From Artemisia argyi (lineage: Eukaryota; Streptophyta; Magnoliopsida; Asterales; Asteraceae): a stretch of 64,000 nucleotides of DNA. The notes under the pieces are model-generated. The model was not told the origin of the DNA, searched no databases, and saw only the letters and a program-made list of their open reading frames with translations. Numbering within the stretch: the first letter of the stretch is position 1; the number at the start of each line of letters is the position of its first letter. The stretch spans positions 169,886,218 to 169,950,217 of the forward strand of contig CM060704.1 in NCBI GenBank assembly GCA_030686995.1, read 5' to 3'. Shown piece by piece: positions 42,401-53,129 of the stretch. Position numbers and translations under genes: made by a program.

Positions 42401-42474
42401 TTATGGAAATTATTATGTTATAATTAATGGGCCGTTAATTATACATAATACCATGGGATAGGGTTTTGAGTATT

Positions 42475-42491
42475 CTCTATTATAAATAGAG
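42475..42491 (+). promoter_or_regulatory. LTR TATA box with symmetric arms
   Basis: CTCTAT-TATAA-ATAGAG; TATAAATA at 42481-42488. Confidence 0.65.
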
Positions 42492-42649
42492 GTCACATCA
42501 TTCTGCATGGATATACAAGATCATACGATATACTAAACACAAAACCCTAAACACTTCCATACGCATCTGGTTCTTGGTTTGTGCCTAAAGCAAGAACATC
42601 ACTTGGTCTTATCCCATAGAGATATTCGTGTAATCCAGGCATAGGGTCG

Positions 42650-42663
42650 AATAGTTTCTATTG
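42650..42663 (+). other. Candidate self-primer segment in the LTR
   Basis: AATAGTTTCTATTG, the perfect reverse complement of 42760-42773, just downstream of the LTR. The same 14-mer is in the 3' LTR (about 47996-48009). About 140 bases after the likely transcription start. Confidence 0.55.
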
Positions 42664-42759
42664 GAAAGTGATACCACGATTTCAAGTGAATATCCGGTAC
42701 CTTTATTGATTATCTTAACCCTAATCTGGGAACTGTTTTGCAGATAAACAACCAACAAT

Positions 42760-42773
42760 CAATAGAAACTATT
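42760..42773 (+). other. Candidate primer binding site (self-complementary)
   Basis: CAATAGAAACTATT, two bases after the LTR, where the primer site belongs. No TGG-starting tRNA complement exists between LTR end (42757) and ATG (42785). Confidence 0.55.
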
Positions 42774-42784
42774 AGTGATAATCA

Positions 42785-43726
42785 ATGGCTGCTGCTATGA
42801 GACAAATGGCTGCTAACTTTTTCAAGTTGGAAAAGTTTGAAGGTGTGGATTTCAGAAGATGGCAAAAGAAGATGCACTTCTTGTTGTCAAGTATGAATGT
42901 GGTGTATGTTCTCACGACTGAGATTCCAGAAGACTTTGGAGATGATGCTACTATGGATCAGATGAGGGCAAGGAGCAAATGGGAGAATGATGACTACATA
43001 TGCAGATGTTTAATTCTCAATGGTATGTCTGATTCTCTTTTTGATATTTATCAGAATGTTGAAACTTCTCAAGAACTATGGGATTCCTTGGAAGCCAAGT
43101 ATATGGCTGAGGATGCATCAAGTAAGAAGTTCCTTGTAAGTAATTTTAACAATTACAAAATGGTTGATTCTAGACCTGTCATGGAACAATACAATGAACT
43201 TCTTAGTATACTTGGTCGGTTCACACAACACAAGATGAACATGGATGAGGCTATTTCAGTCTCTTGTATCATCGATAAACTACCTCCTTCTTGGAAAGAG
43301 TTCAAGCATATGCTTAAGCATAAGAAGGAAGAGTTAACTCTTGTTGAGTTGGGCAGTCACTTGCGCATTGAGGATTCACTCAAAGCTCAAGACATTGACA
43401 AGCCAAAGAGTAGCACTGCTACTGGTCCATCAGTTGTCAATATGGTGGAGCATAACAACTCCACCAAGTACAATGACAACAAGGGCAAGCATAAGCATCA
43501 AGATAACACCAAATCTGATCTTAACAAGAAACCTAAGGTGACTTGTTGGAAGTGTGGGAAACCTGGACACTTCAGAAAAGATTGCAAGGGTGGTAAAATT
43601 GGAAACAAATCTAATGGATCAGGCACAAGTGGAGGGAATGGTAACACCAATTCTCTGAAAGGTCAGAATGTGTTTAATAAGTCTTTTAAGATTTATTATG
43701 TTACATATATATATATATATATCTGA
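42785..43726 (+). CDS. Copia gag (313 aa, extended by a microsatellite)
   Basis: MAAAMRQMAANFFKLEKFEG opens a Copia gag: FRRWQKKMHFLLSSMNVVYVL, WENDDYICRCLILNGMSD, LWDSLEAKYMAEDASSKKFL, FNNYKMVDSRPVMEQYNEL (retrotransposon gag family), then a zinc knuckle CWKCGKPGHFRKDC (residues 254-267). The start is the first ATG after the LTR and 27 bases from it. The C-terminal residues YVTYIYIYI come from a (TA)n run (43706-43723), after which the frame is lost; protease continues in another frame. Expressed from the 5' LTR. Confidence 0.85.
   Translation: MAAAMRQMAANFFKLEKFEGVDFRRWQKKMHFLLSSMNVVYVLTTEIPEDFGDDATMDQMRARSKWENDDYICRCLILNGMSDSLFDIYQNVETSQELWDSLEAKYMAEDASSKKFLVSNFNNYKMVDSRPVMEQYNELLSILGRFTQHKMNMDEAISVSCIIDKLPPSWKEFKHMLKHKKEELTLVELGSHLRIEDSLKAQDIDKPKSSTATGPSVVNMVEHNNSTKYNDNKGKHKHQDNTKSDLNKKPKVTCWKCGKPGHFRKDCKGGKIGNKSNGSGTSGGNGNTNSLKGQNVFNKSFKIYYVTYIYIYI
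43706..43723 (+). repeat. (TA)n microsatellite at the gag/protease junction
   Basis: About nine TA units followed by TCTGATATTTACTTTGTGCAGG. The protease frame differs from gag by one position here. Confidence 0.75.
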
Positions 43727-43729
43727 TAT

Positions 43730-44579
43730 TTACTTTGTGCAGGATGATGATGTTGCGTGGTGGGTTGACTCTGGAGCAACAATTCATGTGTGTAAAGATA
43801 GAAGCTGGTTCAAGACCTACAAGTCAATGAATGATGGTTCTATTCTTCACATGGGAAACGAGTCAACTGCCCTGGTGCATGGAAAAGGATGTGTTGAGTT
43901 GAAGTTTAGTTCTGGAAAGAGTGTTTCTTTATTTAATGTTTTACATGTTCCTGATATTAGAAAGAATTTGGTTTCTAGTAGTGTTTTGAATAATTGTGGT
44001 TATAAACAGGTTATTGAATCTGATAAGTTTGTTTTGTCTAAAAATGGTGTGTTTATTGGTTTTGGTTATTTATGTAATCAAATGTTCAGACTTAATATTG
44101 TTCATGATAATATTGATTCTGCTTTTATATCTACATCTAAACTTTATGATTCAAACTTATGGCATGCAAGACTTGGCCATGTACACTTTAAAAGAATGCA
44201 AGATATGTCTAAGGATGGGTTAATTCCAGCCTTTGATGTGAACACTGAAAAGTGTAAAACTTGTATGTTGAACAAGATAACTAAGAAACCTTTTCAAGGA
44301 GTAAAACGTGAAACTAAAGTTTTGGAGTTAATTCACAGTGACCTTTGTGATTTACATGCTACTCCCTCTTTCGGGAATAAGAAATACTTTGTAACTTTTA
44401 TTGATGATGCTTCTAGGTTTTGTCATGTTTATTTATTACATTCTAAAGATGAAGCATTAGATAAATTTAAAGTATTTAAAACTGAAGTTGAATTGCAACA
44501 GAGTTCTTTGATCAACAGATTAAGGACTGATAGAGGAGGTGAGTACATGGATACTCTGTATTTCAGTCTGTTGGTATAA
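43730..44579 (+). pseudogene. Copia protease and integrase core, frameshifted at both ends
   Basis: About 280 codons from QDDDVAWWVDSGATIHVC (active site DSGA). Then HMGNESTALVHGKG and VLHVPDIRKNLVSS, the pre-integrase WHARLGHVHF, zinc site cysteines CKTCMLNK, HSDLCDLHA, FIDDASRFCHVYLL and LRTDRGGEYMDT, the first two integrase aspartates. At 44555-44565 one base is missing in TATTTCAGTCTG, so the frame stops at 44577. The downstream frame (HETTAPYTPQQNG, SERKNR with the catalytic Glu) continues at 44580 and after. Confidence 0.8.
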
Positions 44580-46825
44580 TCCATGAAACGACTGCCCCTT
44601 ATACTCCTCAGCAAAATGGTATTTCTGAAAGGAAAAACAGGGTGCTGAAGGAGATGGTTAATTCCATGTTGTCTTATTCAGGGCTGAGTCAAGGGTTCTG
44701 GGGTGAAGCTATGTTAACAGCTTGCTATTTATTAAATAGGGTTCCCAACAAAAGGAACAAAGTTACCCCTTATGAACTGTGGACTAAAAAGAAACCTAAC
44801 CTTAATTATCTTAGGATATGGGGTTGTAGGGCTGTTGTAAGACTCCCTGATCCAAAGCAGAAAACTTTGGGTGAAAGAGGTATTGAATGCATCTTTGTTG
44901 GATATGCTGAGCATTCCAAGGCATATAGGTTTTATGTTATAGAACCTAATGAGTCTGTTTCAATTAACTCAATAATTGAATCAAGGGATGCAATCTTTGA
45001 TGAGAACAGATTCTCATCTATCCCTAGACCAAGTCAAAGGATTCCAAATGGAACCAATGACAATGGTGTTTCAGAGGTTCCTGCTGATGAGGTTCCTACT
45101 GATGAGGTTCCTACTGATGAGGTTCCTGCTGAGGTTGTGGAACAACAACCTGAACCTGAGCTCAGAAGGAGCAATAGGGTGAGGACTCCAAAGTCATTTG
45201 GACCTGAGTTTCAATTATACTTAATTGAAGGTACAAGGAGTGAGGTCTTTGACCAATACTCTTATTGCTTCATTGTGGAGGATGATCCCAAAACATTTGA
45301 AGAAGCAATGAAGTCCCAGGATGTTGCTTTCTGGAAAGAAGCAATTAATGATGAGATGGACTCTATCATGGGCAATAACACTTATGTGTTGACTGATCTA
45401 CCACCTGGTTGCAAACCTTTAGGTAGCAAATGGATTTTCAAAAAGAAAATGAAGGTAGATGGAACTGTTGAAAAGTTCAAGGCAAGATTAGTTATTCAAG
45501 GCTTTAAACAAAAGTCAGGAATAGACTATTTTGATACTTATGCTCCAGTGGCACGTATCAGTACCATAAGATTGCTAATTGCTTTGGCATCAATTCACAA
45601 TCTGATTATTCATCAAATGGATGTGAAGACAACTTTCTTGAATGGTGATTTAGATGAGGAGGTTTACATGAACCAACATCAGGGCTTCATCATGCCTGGC
45701 AATGAACACAAGGTGTGTAAACTGATTAAGTCTCTTTATGGACTAAAACAGGCACCTAAGCAATGGCATCAAAAGTTTGATGAAGTGGTTTTGTCTAGTG
45801 GTTATTTACTTAATCAAGCTGACAAATGTGTATATAGCAAATTTGATGAATCTGGTAAAGGAGTCATCATTTGTCTATATGTTGATGACATGTTGATCTT
45901 TGGCACTGACCAAAATCAAGTTGATCTTACAAAAGAATTTTTGTCATCAAAGTTCTCCATGAAGGATATGGGGGAGGCAGATGTTATCCTTGGCATTAGG
46001 ATTAAACATGAAAGTAACAAAATTTCTATTTCACAGTCTCATTACATTGAGAAGGTGTTAAAGAAATTTAATTACTTTGATTGTACTCCAGTGAGTACTC
46101 CCATGGATACAAGTGAGAAGCTAATGCCTAATACTGGCAAAGCTGTATCTCAACTTGAGTATTCTAGGGTGATTGGCTGCTTGATGTATGTCATGACATG
46201 TACAAGGCCTGATATTGCTTTTGCTGTGGGCAAACTGAGCAGGTATACTAGTAATCCTAGTGCTCATCATTGGCAAGCAATTCAGATGGTCTTTAAGTAT
46301 TTGAAGAGAACTATGGATTATAGTCTCTCATATACTGGTTATCCTTCAGTATTAGAAGGATACACTGATGCAAGTTGGATCAGTAACACTGAGGACAATT
46401 CGTCTACTAGTGGTTGGGTATTCCTACTTGGTGGAGGTGCAATTTCTTGGGCATCCAAGAAACAAACTTGCATTACCAGTTCAACCATGGAATCTGAATT
46501 TGTGGTTTTAGCTGCTGCTGGCAAAGAAGCTGAATGGTTGAAAAACTTGCTTCTTGAGATTCCATTGTGGTCTAAACCTATAGCACCTATTTCTATCCGT
46601 TGTGATAGTGCTGCTACATTGGCAAAGGTTTATAGCCAGATGTACAATGGAAAGTCTAGACACTTAGGTGTTAGGCATAGCATGATTCGTGAGCTTATCA
46701 TGAATGGGGTGGTATCTATAGTGTTTGTTAAATCTCAACAAAATTTAGCTGATCACTTGACGAAGGGTTTGGCTAGAGACTTGGTTTTGAAGTCTGCTAA
46801 AGGGATGGGTTTAAGTCCAACTTAG
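44580..46825 (+). CDS. Copia integrase end, reverse transcriptase and RNase H
   Basis: Frame open for about 745 codons; the first Met-like codon is at 44642. Blocks in order: PQQNGISERKNR (integrase Glu), GFWGEAMLTACYLLNRVPNK, LRIWGCRAVVRLP, IFVGYAEHSKAYRF, an acidic EVPTDEVPTDEV repeat (45075-45130), RRSNRVRTPKSFG. RT follows: FKARLVIQGFKQ, HQMDVKTTFLNGDL with the first Asp, SLYGLKQAPKQW, and YVDDMLIFG with the catalytic DD. RNase H has YTDASWISN, TMESEFVVLAAAGKE and IRCDSAATLA. Ends ADHLTKGLARDLVLKSAKGM. RT and RNase H look intact. No independent promoter. Confidence 0.9.
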
Positions 46826-47356
46826 TCACTGAATGCAAGGATACCCAACTCCCTTCTAAGGAAACTTGGAAGCTGAGTTCAATGTGGAAAGCTGATCATT
46901 TGGTGGACTGAAGCACATGTATCATATACATCCCAAGGTTGTGCTTGTTACCTGCTGAAAGGAGGATGAAGTCTTCACTTCTTAATGGTTAATTTTCTTT
47001 GAAAAAGTGCTAAGTAGGAGCATGAATTAAAGATGAACCACCTATGTAAATGTTGAAGTTTTGCCGCTTCAGGAAGCTTTTGGACTTTTAGCTTTTACAA
47101 CATTTATGAATTGGATATGGACACATGGCTTGTATAGTGTCAGGAGTATTTTAGTGTTTGAAAACTTGTGTGTATTTATCATCAGGTATTCAAATGGGTT
47201 GAAGGGTTCAATTCTTAGAACACCCTGATTCTCGAATATTTGAAAGTATATGTACTAATGTGGAAATTCAATCCTCAGGATATTTTCATTTATGCACTTG
47301 TTTTGGTTTGTGTTTGAATTTTCTTGCAAAGGTAGTGAACTAAATTTGGGGAGGAT
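46826..47356 (+). other. 3' untranslated region and polypurine tract of the Copia
   Basis: 530 bases without ORF. TTTGGGGAGGAT (47345-47356) immediately precedes the 3' LTR and is the likely polypurine tract. Confidence 0.75.
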
Positions 47357-48102
47357 TGTTAGTAAATTTAGTACACTTGAGGGATCAATTCACACCTGGT
47401 AATGGGTTTGGAGGTATGGAGTATACACCCATTTGGTCACCGAATCCCCTGACTCAATAGTGGTTATGTATTGATCAAGGTACTGCTTGATCAAGGTACT
47501 GCTAGTGTTGTGAATCTGCTGCTAGCTGATTCTGCTGCTAGTTGATTCTACTGCTGATAGTGTGATTCCACTGAAGTATGATTCTACTGATAGTAGATTC
47601 AGCTGCTAGTGTGTTTCCACTGATGTGTTAATATTACCACTGCAAGGGTTATTGTTTCCACTGCAAGGGTTATAGTTACCACTGATAGTGTTAACATTAC
47701 CACTGCTAGTGATAATGTTTCCACTGATAACCACTGATCCTATTATTATGGAAATTATTATGTTATAATTAATGGGCCGTTAATTATACATAATACCATG
47801 GGCTAGGGTTTTGAGTATTCTCTATTATAAATAGAGGTCACATCATTCTGCATGGATATACAAGATCATACGATATACTAAACACAAAACCCTAAACACT
47901 TTCATACGCATCTGGTTCTTGGTTTGTGCCTAAAGTAAGAACATCACTTGGTCTTATCCCATAGAGATATTCGTGTAACCCAGGCATAGGGTCGAATAGT
48001 TTCTATTGGAAAGTGATACCACGATTTCAAGTGAATATCCGGTACCTTTATTGATTATCTTAACCCTAATCTGGGAACTGTTTTGCAGATAAACAACCAA
48101 CA
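47357..48102 (+). repeat. 3' LTR of the Copia element
   Basis: 746 bp, TGTTAGTAAATTTAG...CAACCAACA; lacks the 14-bp tandem duplication near 42118 of the 5' LTR. Confidence 0.95.
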
Positions 48103-48330
48103 TTGTCATCATCTACACGATCAAAAGTGCACTAAATAAAGTGAATTAATTTGAACCCGAAACAACAAGTTTTGATCCAATCCGGCCTTAGAAAAATTTA
48201 AGTCCTAAACAACAAATTACTAGAGAGTTCTGTTGTTTACTAGACCGATTTGTGATGCTCCAAAACTGGTTATGGAAATACTGATAACATCAAGCTAGTA
48301 CGCAGATGTGGTAAATGTTGTTAAGATTTG
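48103..48330 (+). pseudogene. GDPDL fragment copy 10, right half split by the Copia
   Basis: Continues the fragment starting at about 41950 (AGCATCGAAGAAAGGCCTTGTC) on the other side of the Copia. Matches 1199-1415 closely. Confidence 0.6.
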
Positions 48331-48762
48331 CGAGTGTTTTTTTATTTCTTATTCAAGCTTCGATCATATCTTGAAATAGAGTGAAATACGCATTTTCAAA
48401 TGAGCAATTTCAATCTACTCATTATGACGGTGTCTAAAATATCAAAACAAATATATGTTAGAAATATTGAAATAACTTACACATACTATTAGAAGGTCAC
48501 GCTTTGGAATTATAAACGTGTGATAACATCTACTTTTTATCCATGTGGGATAAGTTATTTGAAGTATAAGTATGAATCTTGTTTGTAACATATACAACAC
48601 TTGTCCTTTCTATCAACTCATTTGATATTTCTCCTGGATGTGCTAACTTTAGACGTGAAGGCATGATGTCTCTTTATCCATCAATCTATCTGAATATGAA
48701 TTATGATCTTGTGTTAATATGATTGTTTGATGAAGTACATTTATATGTGACGAAAAATATAA

Positions 48763-49064
48763 GGCTAATACCAAGTTAAAGCATCATACTTGTAAAAAAA
48801 AACTCTTTTGAGTAGCGAACTTTTTTTTTCCTCATTGGCGTACTAAACTTACATTTTGTTGACAAAAATACGTACTTTGTACCTTTTTTCTAACCTTTTT
48901 ATGACATTTTGCCCTTGACTTATTAATAACTTGAGGTGCAAAAACGTTCAAAGTACGTATTTTTTGCAATAAAATGCAGGTTTAGTACACCAATGAAGAA
49001 AAAAAAATCGCTACTCAAAAGAGTTTTTTTTTTACAAGTATGATGCTTTAATTTTGTATTACCC
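48763..49064. mobile_element. Fold-back MITE (about 300 bp)
   Basis: The two halves are inverted copies over nearly their whole length: GGCTAATACCAAGTTAAAGC pairs with GCTTTAATTTTGTATTACCC, GCATCATACTTGTAAAAA with TTTTTACAAGTATGATGC, CTCTTTTGAGTAGCGA with TCGCTACTCAAAAGAG, and the inner arms TACTAAAC and TACGTACTTTG with their inverses. The arms are about 130 bases each. It interrupts the array phrase GACGAAAAATATA. Target duplication not clean. No coding. Confidence 0.7.
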
Positions 49065-49065
49065 C

Positions 49066-49661
49066 AAATTATATATATACTAAAAGGTAAGAGATTACTG
49101 TAGCAAGCACTGTGTTTGCTACAGTTGTCTCTACAGTAATTTATTTATTATTTTTTTTTTATTTATTTTTTTTTTAAGAAAAAGAAAAAGCATACGATAG
49201 ATTCAGATTTTTGAAAGAGGTTAGAGATCTGGACAGCAGGATCGGAACCGGAACCCGAAAGGGGCTGTTTACCAGAAGAGAAAAACTTGGAAGCAAAATA
49301 ATATATAATTGCTATTCGTATTATTCCTGTGAACATCTGCCCAATCCCTTGAGCCGGCTGCTGCTGTTCTCGGTCTTCCACCACCGCTGGTGTTGCTGCT
49401 GCCGGCGGTGCCATATTCTTGCTATCTCAGTCAGTCAGCCCGTCCGTCCGGTGGTTTAACCAACTTCTTTCAGACAGAGAAAAAGTAAAAGAGCGATGCA
49501 ATCTACAAAGTGAATGAGGGGTTATGTTTTATGTCTAATATGAATAAAATAAGTGTTGTGGAGTGGTACGTCACTATGTTTGGGATATGATAAATATCTT
49601 CCCCTTCCTACTTTTTATATGCTTACTGTATATGCTACTACGTATTATTAAATTATATAGT

Positions 49662-49694
<33 letters not shown>

Positions 49695-49935
49695 TATTAA
49701 CGGTCATTAGTTATTTAACGGCTGTTAACTAACGACCGTTATCTTTAACATTTAAAAAAAATTGTACGCACTTTATCCTTCATCTCAGTGGTTCATTGCA
49801 AATTTAGTCCTCAAATAATTTACATAAATGGTCATTCATGTTATACATCAATTGCAAAGTCAGTCCTAGGTAACTAACTTCACGTTAAGTAGCTAACGGC
49901 AACAAAAGAATTTAGCAGCAACGCGCGGGTACCAA
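49066..49935. mobile_element. Possible Helitron-like element with captured gene end
   Basis: Lies between the MITE and the resuming array phrase TATACTAAATTGTACACAACAAAG. It begins with TATATATACTAAAAGG plus an ACTGTAGCAA...TTGCTACAGT hairpin and ends with CGCGCGGGTACC before AAACTCG. These are features seen near the ends of non-autonomous plant Helitrons, but TC and CTRR termini are not clean. It holds a CLPTM1-like first exon, a T-run (about 49668-49692) and a TTAACGGxC inverted repeat (49700-49745). Confidence 0.4.
49163..49414 (-). pseudogene. CLPTM1-like first exon (captured fragment)
   Basis: Minus-strand frame MAPPAAATPAVVEDREQQQP, then GIGQMFTGIIRIAIIYYFASKFFS, then AVQISNLFQKSE. This matches the start of plant CLPTM1-family membrane proteins (Pro/Ala-Gln-rich lead, GIIRIA..YFASKFF signal-anchor, ISNLF.K). 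After SES the similarity ends in low-complexity sequence, so only exon 1 and some upstream DNA are present. The usual protein is several hundred residues long. Interpreted as transposon-captured; not a working gene. Confidence 0.6.
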
Positions 49936-51194
49936 ACTCGTATATACTAAATTGTACACAACAAAGATCAATAAACACAAACACAATAGAGCAAAAAAAA
50001 TATTTTTGGGTACATAAGGATTAAAGAGTTTTGTGAGTGTTTGGGATTTCTTATTAGAGTTCCTTATCTATTCTTGTAAGAGTGAAATACGCAGTTTAAA
50101 TAAGTAATTTAAGTCTGCTCTTTTTTAAAATGTCTAAAATATCGAAACAAACGTAAATTAAATTAAAAAGGTCTAACACAAACGTAAATTAAATTAAAAA
50201 GGTCTAACAAGTTCTTGCGCTACAAATAACTTTTTGTAGCACAAACAATATAAACCTTATATGAAAAAACGCACTTAGGACTATAGTGATGACTTTAACT
50301 TTTTATCTATGTGGGAAAAAATGTGAAGTATAAGTTTCAAATCTCGTTTGATAACATAGAACACCTTAAATGGCCTCTCATCCTCGTTGGTCAAATGTCT
50401 TCTAACTTGTCCTTTCACTCACTTTCTATCAACTCACTTATAAGATTTTTGACATAGGAGCTTTGCTAGTGTTTAGAATTTCTCTTATTTCTTTGCGAGC
50501 GTTTGAGATTTCTTATTTGATACTATGTAGTTTCAAATAAGCAACTTAAATCTGTTCATTTCAAATGCGGGTAAAAAATTGTTATTCGAGCTCCATGTCA
50601 GTCTCTAATGATTCCATATCAAATAATCCCTTTCAAAACACATCAATTGACGTAAGTTTACAAACAAGTTTTTGTAAAACACACTATCTATGTTACTAGG
50701 AAGTCGCACTTGGGACTAATAAATATCTTATAACTTTATCTTTTTAACTATGTGGGACAAACTATTAGATTATAAGCATCAAATCTTGTCATGCAATATC
50801 AGAAACGTAAAATCACAAGTAGAGAGATAACTTGTTTGATAACATAGAACACTTCAATTGTTTCTCTTCACTCAGTCGGTTGCTGGTGGTGGTTCAATGG
50901 ACCTTCCACTCACTGGCTATTAACTCTTTTAATTTTTCTGGTGGATGTGGTAACTTCATACGTGAAGACCAGAGTGTCTTTTTTCCCATCAAACTATTTA
51001 GGTATATGATTTATACTCTTTTGTTAATCTAGCTTTGAGATACAATACACTTAAGTTTGACGAAAAGTACATAAACACCAAAGTGTAAATTAGCAATGAT
51101 TTGGCTTATTGGAAATGTGAAAATACAATAAAATTTGGATCCGTTACTTCTATATTTCCATATTTAAAAACACTAAATTTTATAATATCAATAT
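49936..51194. repeat. Array spacer
   Basis: Paralogue of 11260-13045 with a deletion corresponding to 11700-12160 and a 28-base tandem duplication around AAACGTAAATTAAATTAAAA (50150-50205). No gene. Confidence 0.55.
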
Positions 51195-51745
51195 TTGATC
51201 ATATCTCAGCAAGCAGCATACCTAGCATCAAAGAAAGGCCTTGTCATCATCTACACGATAAAAAGTGCACTAAAGAAGTGAATTAATTTGGACCCGAAAC
51301 AACAAGTTTTGATCCAATCCGGCCTTAGAAAAGTTAAGTCCTGTGAACCAATTTACTGGAGAGTTCTGTTGTTTACTAGACCGACTGATGATGCACCAAA
51401 ACTAGTTATGGAAATACTGATGACATCAAGCTAGTACGCAGATGCGGTTAATGTTGTTAAGATAACGTATTATGGTTGATTGAATGATAACGAGGGTTTG
51501 ATACAATATAAATACAACACTAACATATGGGCTTGGCCCAATGCAAATAATACAACTCATAATAATAGTCCACTAACAAAGAAATCGATTGTTCAGGAGA
51601 GTAAAATTTATTTACCACAGGATTGCTTCGGGATTTTTGGCAGAGACGTTGAGTAAAATTTATTTACCGAGCTTGTTTCATTCAATGCAGTCGGTTTGAT
51701 GATCACGGATAAACCAAAAACCAAAAGTGCATTAATCGGTAAGTA
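51195..51745 (+). pseudogene. GDPDL 3'-exon fragment, copy 11
   Basis: Paralogue of 13046-13600, nearly identical, with a short deletion around the YSDPHTE segment (about 51655) but retaining ITDKPKTKSALIG, which copy 6 lost. Confidence 0.6.
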
Positions 51746-52004
51746 AAACTCGCTTAGAATAGCAAGATATATTATGTGCTTTTCATAACGTTACGATCAA
51801 AAATATAAATAATAGTAACATAAACGTAACTTAAAAAAATGACACTCTTGGTTTAAATTTTTGGTTTGGGTTGAAATGGGACTTTTAGTACCATGTATTA
51901 GTTGTATGAACTTGACAATGTTGATCATTGTTTTTTAGAAAGGCAACGGTGTTGATCATTTCTCTAAAGTTTGGTAAATAAATATAGTTCTACTAGCTTA
52001 TAGA

Positions 52005-52021
52005 CCCGTCAAATTGACGGG
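52005..52021 (-). terminator. Helitron 3' terminal hairpin
   Basis: CCCGTCAA-A-TTGACGGG, followed on the minus strand by 8 bases and CTAG/T. This is a replication/transposition end signal, not a transcription terminator. Confidence 0.8.
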
Positions 52022-52770
52022 GTTTTAGAAGAATGTATGCATTAAGAAATTAAGTGTATATGTAATGTAAGAAAAAACAACGAAGGTAAAAATTTTGAAT
52101 TTTTTTTAATGAAATAATATATATTAAGTCAATGATACAATAAAGAAATATGAATGTAACTATTAATCTAATAAACATTCATGCATGCGGCCTATAATCT
52201 TCATGGTCTTGGAAATTAAATGTATGTATTGAGCGTGAATTAAGTGATAAGCCAATGAACATTTGTTGGGCACCTAATAAGTGTAAAAAAATGTAAATAA
52301 AAGGTGTTTGCGTTTGATAATACATGTGAATAAAAAAATGGCATAAAAGATATTATCACCACTACAAAAAAACAACACAATCATAAACCATATTTTGGCA
52401 TAACTTCACAAACAAAACAATTGCCTCAGAAATGGACTTAATATGGGATTGCTTATTTTCCAATGTGCATATCTGATTTGGAAAATAAACAGGTACCAAC
52501 CAACTTCTTTTCTAACACATATGACATATGCATTTTCTCTAAGTGGTCATTTTTCCTTAACATAAGCATGTATCAAAAGCGCGTTTCAGATTGCTAAATT
52601 GCTTATATGCTTCATCCAATGCAATAAACAGATTAGTACCTAAATAATCAATCCCAAATTCCATGAAACGTAATGTAATCCATGATCATCATACAATCAT
52701 CGTTAAACAACATACACAACCAAACTCTAAAATGCTACATAACACCATTCAAAATCCAAAAATTACCTGC

Positions 52771-52993
52771 AATTGCAAAGTATGCAACAAAAAATTTCTA
52801 ACAATCTCCCCTTCCCCTTCAACAAAAACGCCAACGCCGAAGGCACAAAATCCCTAATAAACACCTGATCATAATTCAATGGCATCTTATCATTTGGATC
52901 ATTAGCCGCCATAGTTCCAACAGGATTCCCACAATACGTCACAACCGCTTCTTTCAACAACCTCCATGCCTCCTTTTCCGCTTCACTTTCCAC
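52771..52993 (-). pseudogene. Alkaline/neutral invertase exon (captured)
   Basis: Minus-strand translation [20 protein letters not shown], then [10 protein letters not shown], then [20 protein letters not shown] is a highly conserved exon of plant alkaline/neutral invertases (GH100), which split sucrose in cytosol or organelles. A one-base deletion after FLL shifts the frame; the other frame reads [18 protein letters not shown] followed by a GTAA splice donor. So the exon end is original. The enzyme's catalytic core is missing. Confidence 0.8.
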
Positions 52994-53129
52994 TCTCTCC
53001 CCCCTTCTACATCATTTACACTCGTCTCCAACGTCGAAAATTTCCTCCTACCATTCTTATATCTATTATCAGCACTACAACATGTTATGCTAAAGATCCT
53101 ATTTTTATCGAGATGTATAATAGTGTGAG

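Larger units (their letters stand above)
41998..42757 (+). repeat. 5' LTR of the Copia element
   Basis: 760 bp. U3 (42105-42400) is dense in CTGCTAG(T/C) and CCACTGATA phrases. The TATA box is flanked by CTCTAT/ATAGAG (42475-42491). 42650-42663 is complementary to 42760-42773. Confidence 0.95.
41998..48102 (+). mobile_element. Nearly complete Copia element without a tRNA primer site
   Basis: 6105 bp with LTRs of 760 and 746 bp (about 10 substitutions plus a 14-bp tandem duplication in the 5' copy), TG...CA ends and a TTGTC duplication confirmed by the empty site at 1199-1203. Gag (42785-43726), protease-integrase (to 44579) and integrase-RT-RNase H (44642-46825) are all present. Two frameshifts break them. 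The LTR ends only 27 bases before the gag ATG and no TGG-starting tRNA site follows it. Confidence 0.95.

Noticed and set aside
52005..52021. Rho-independent terminator
   Set aside because: Plant nuclear context; the hairpin is the Helitron 3' end signal confirmed by the empty site.
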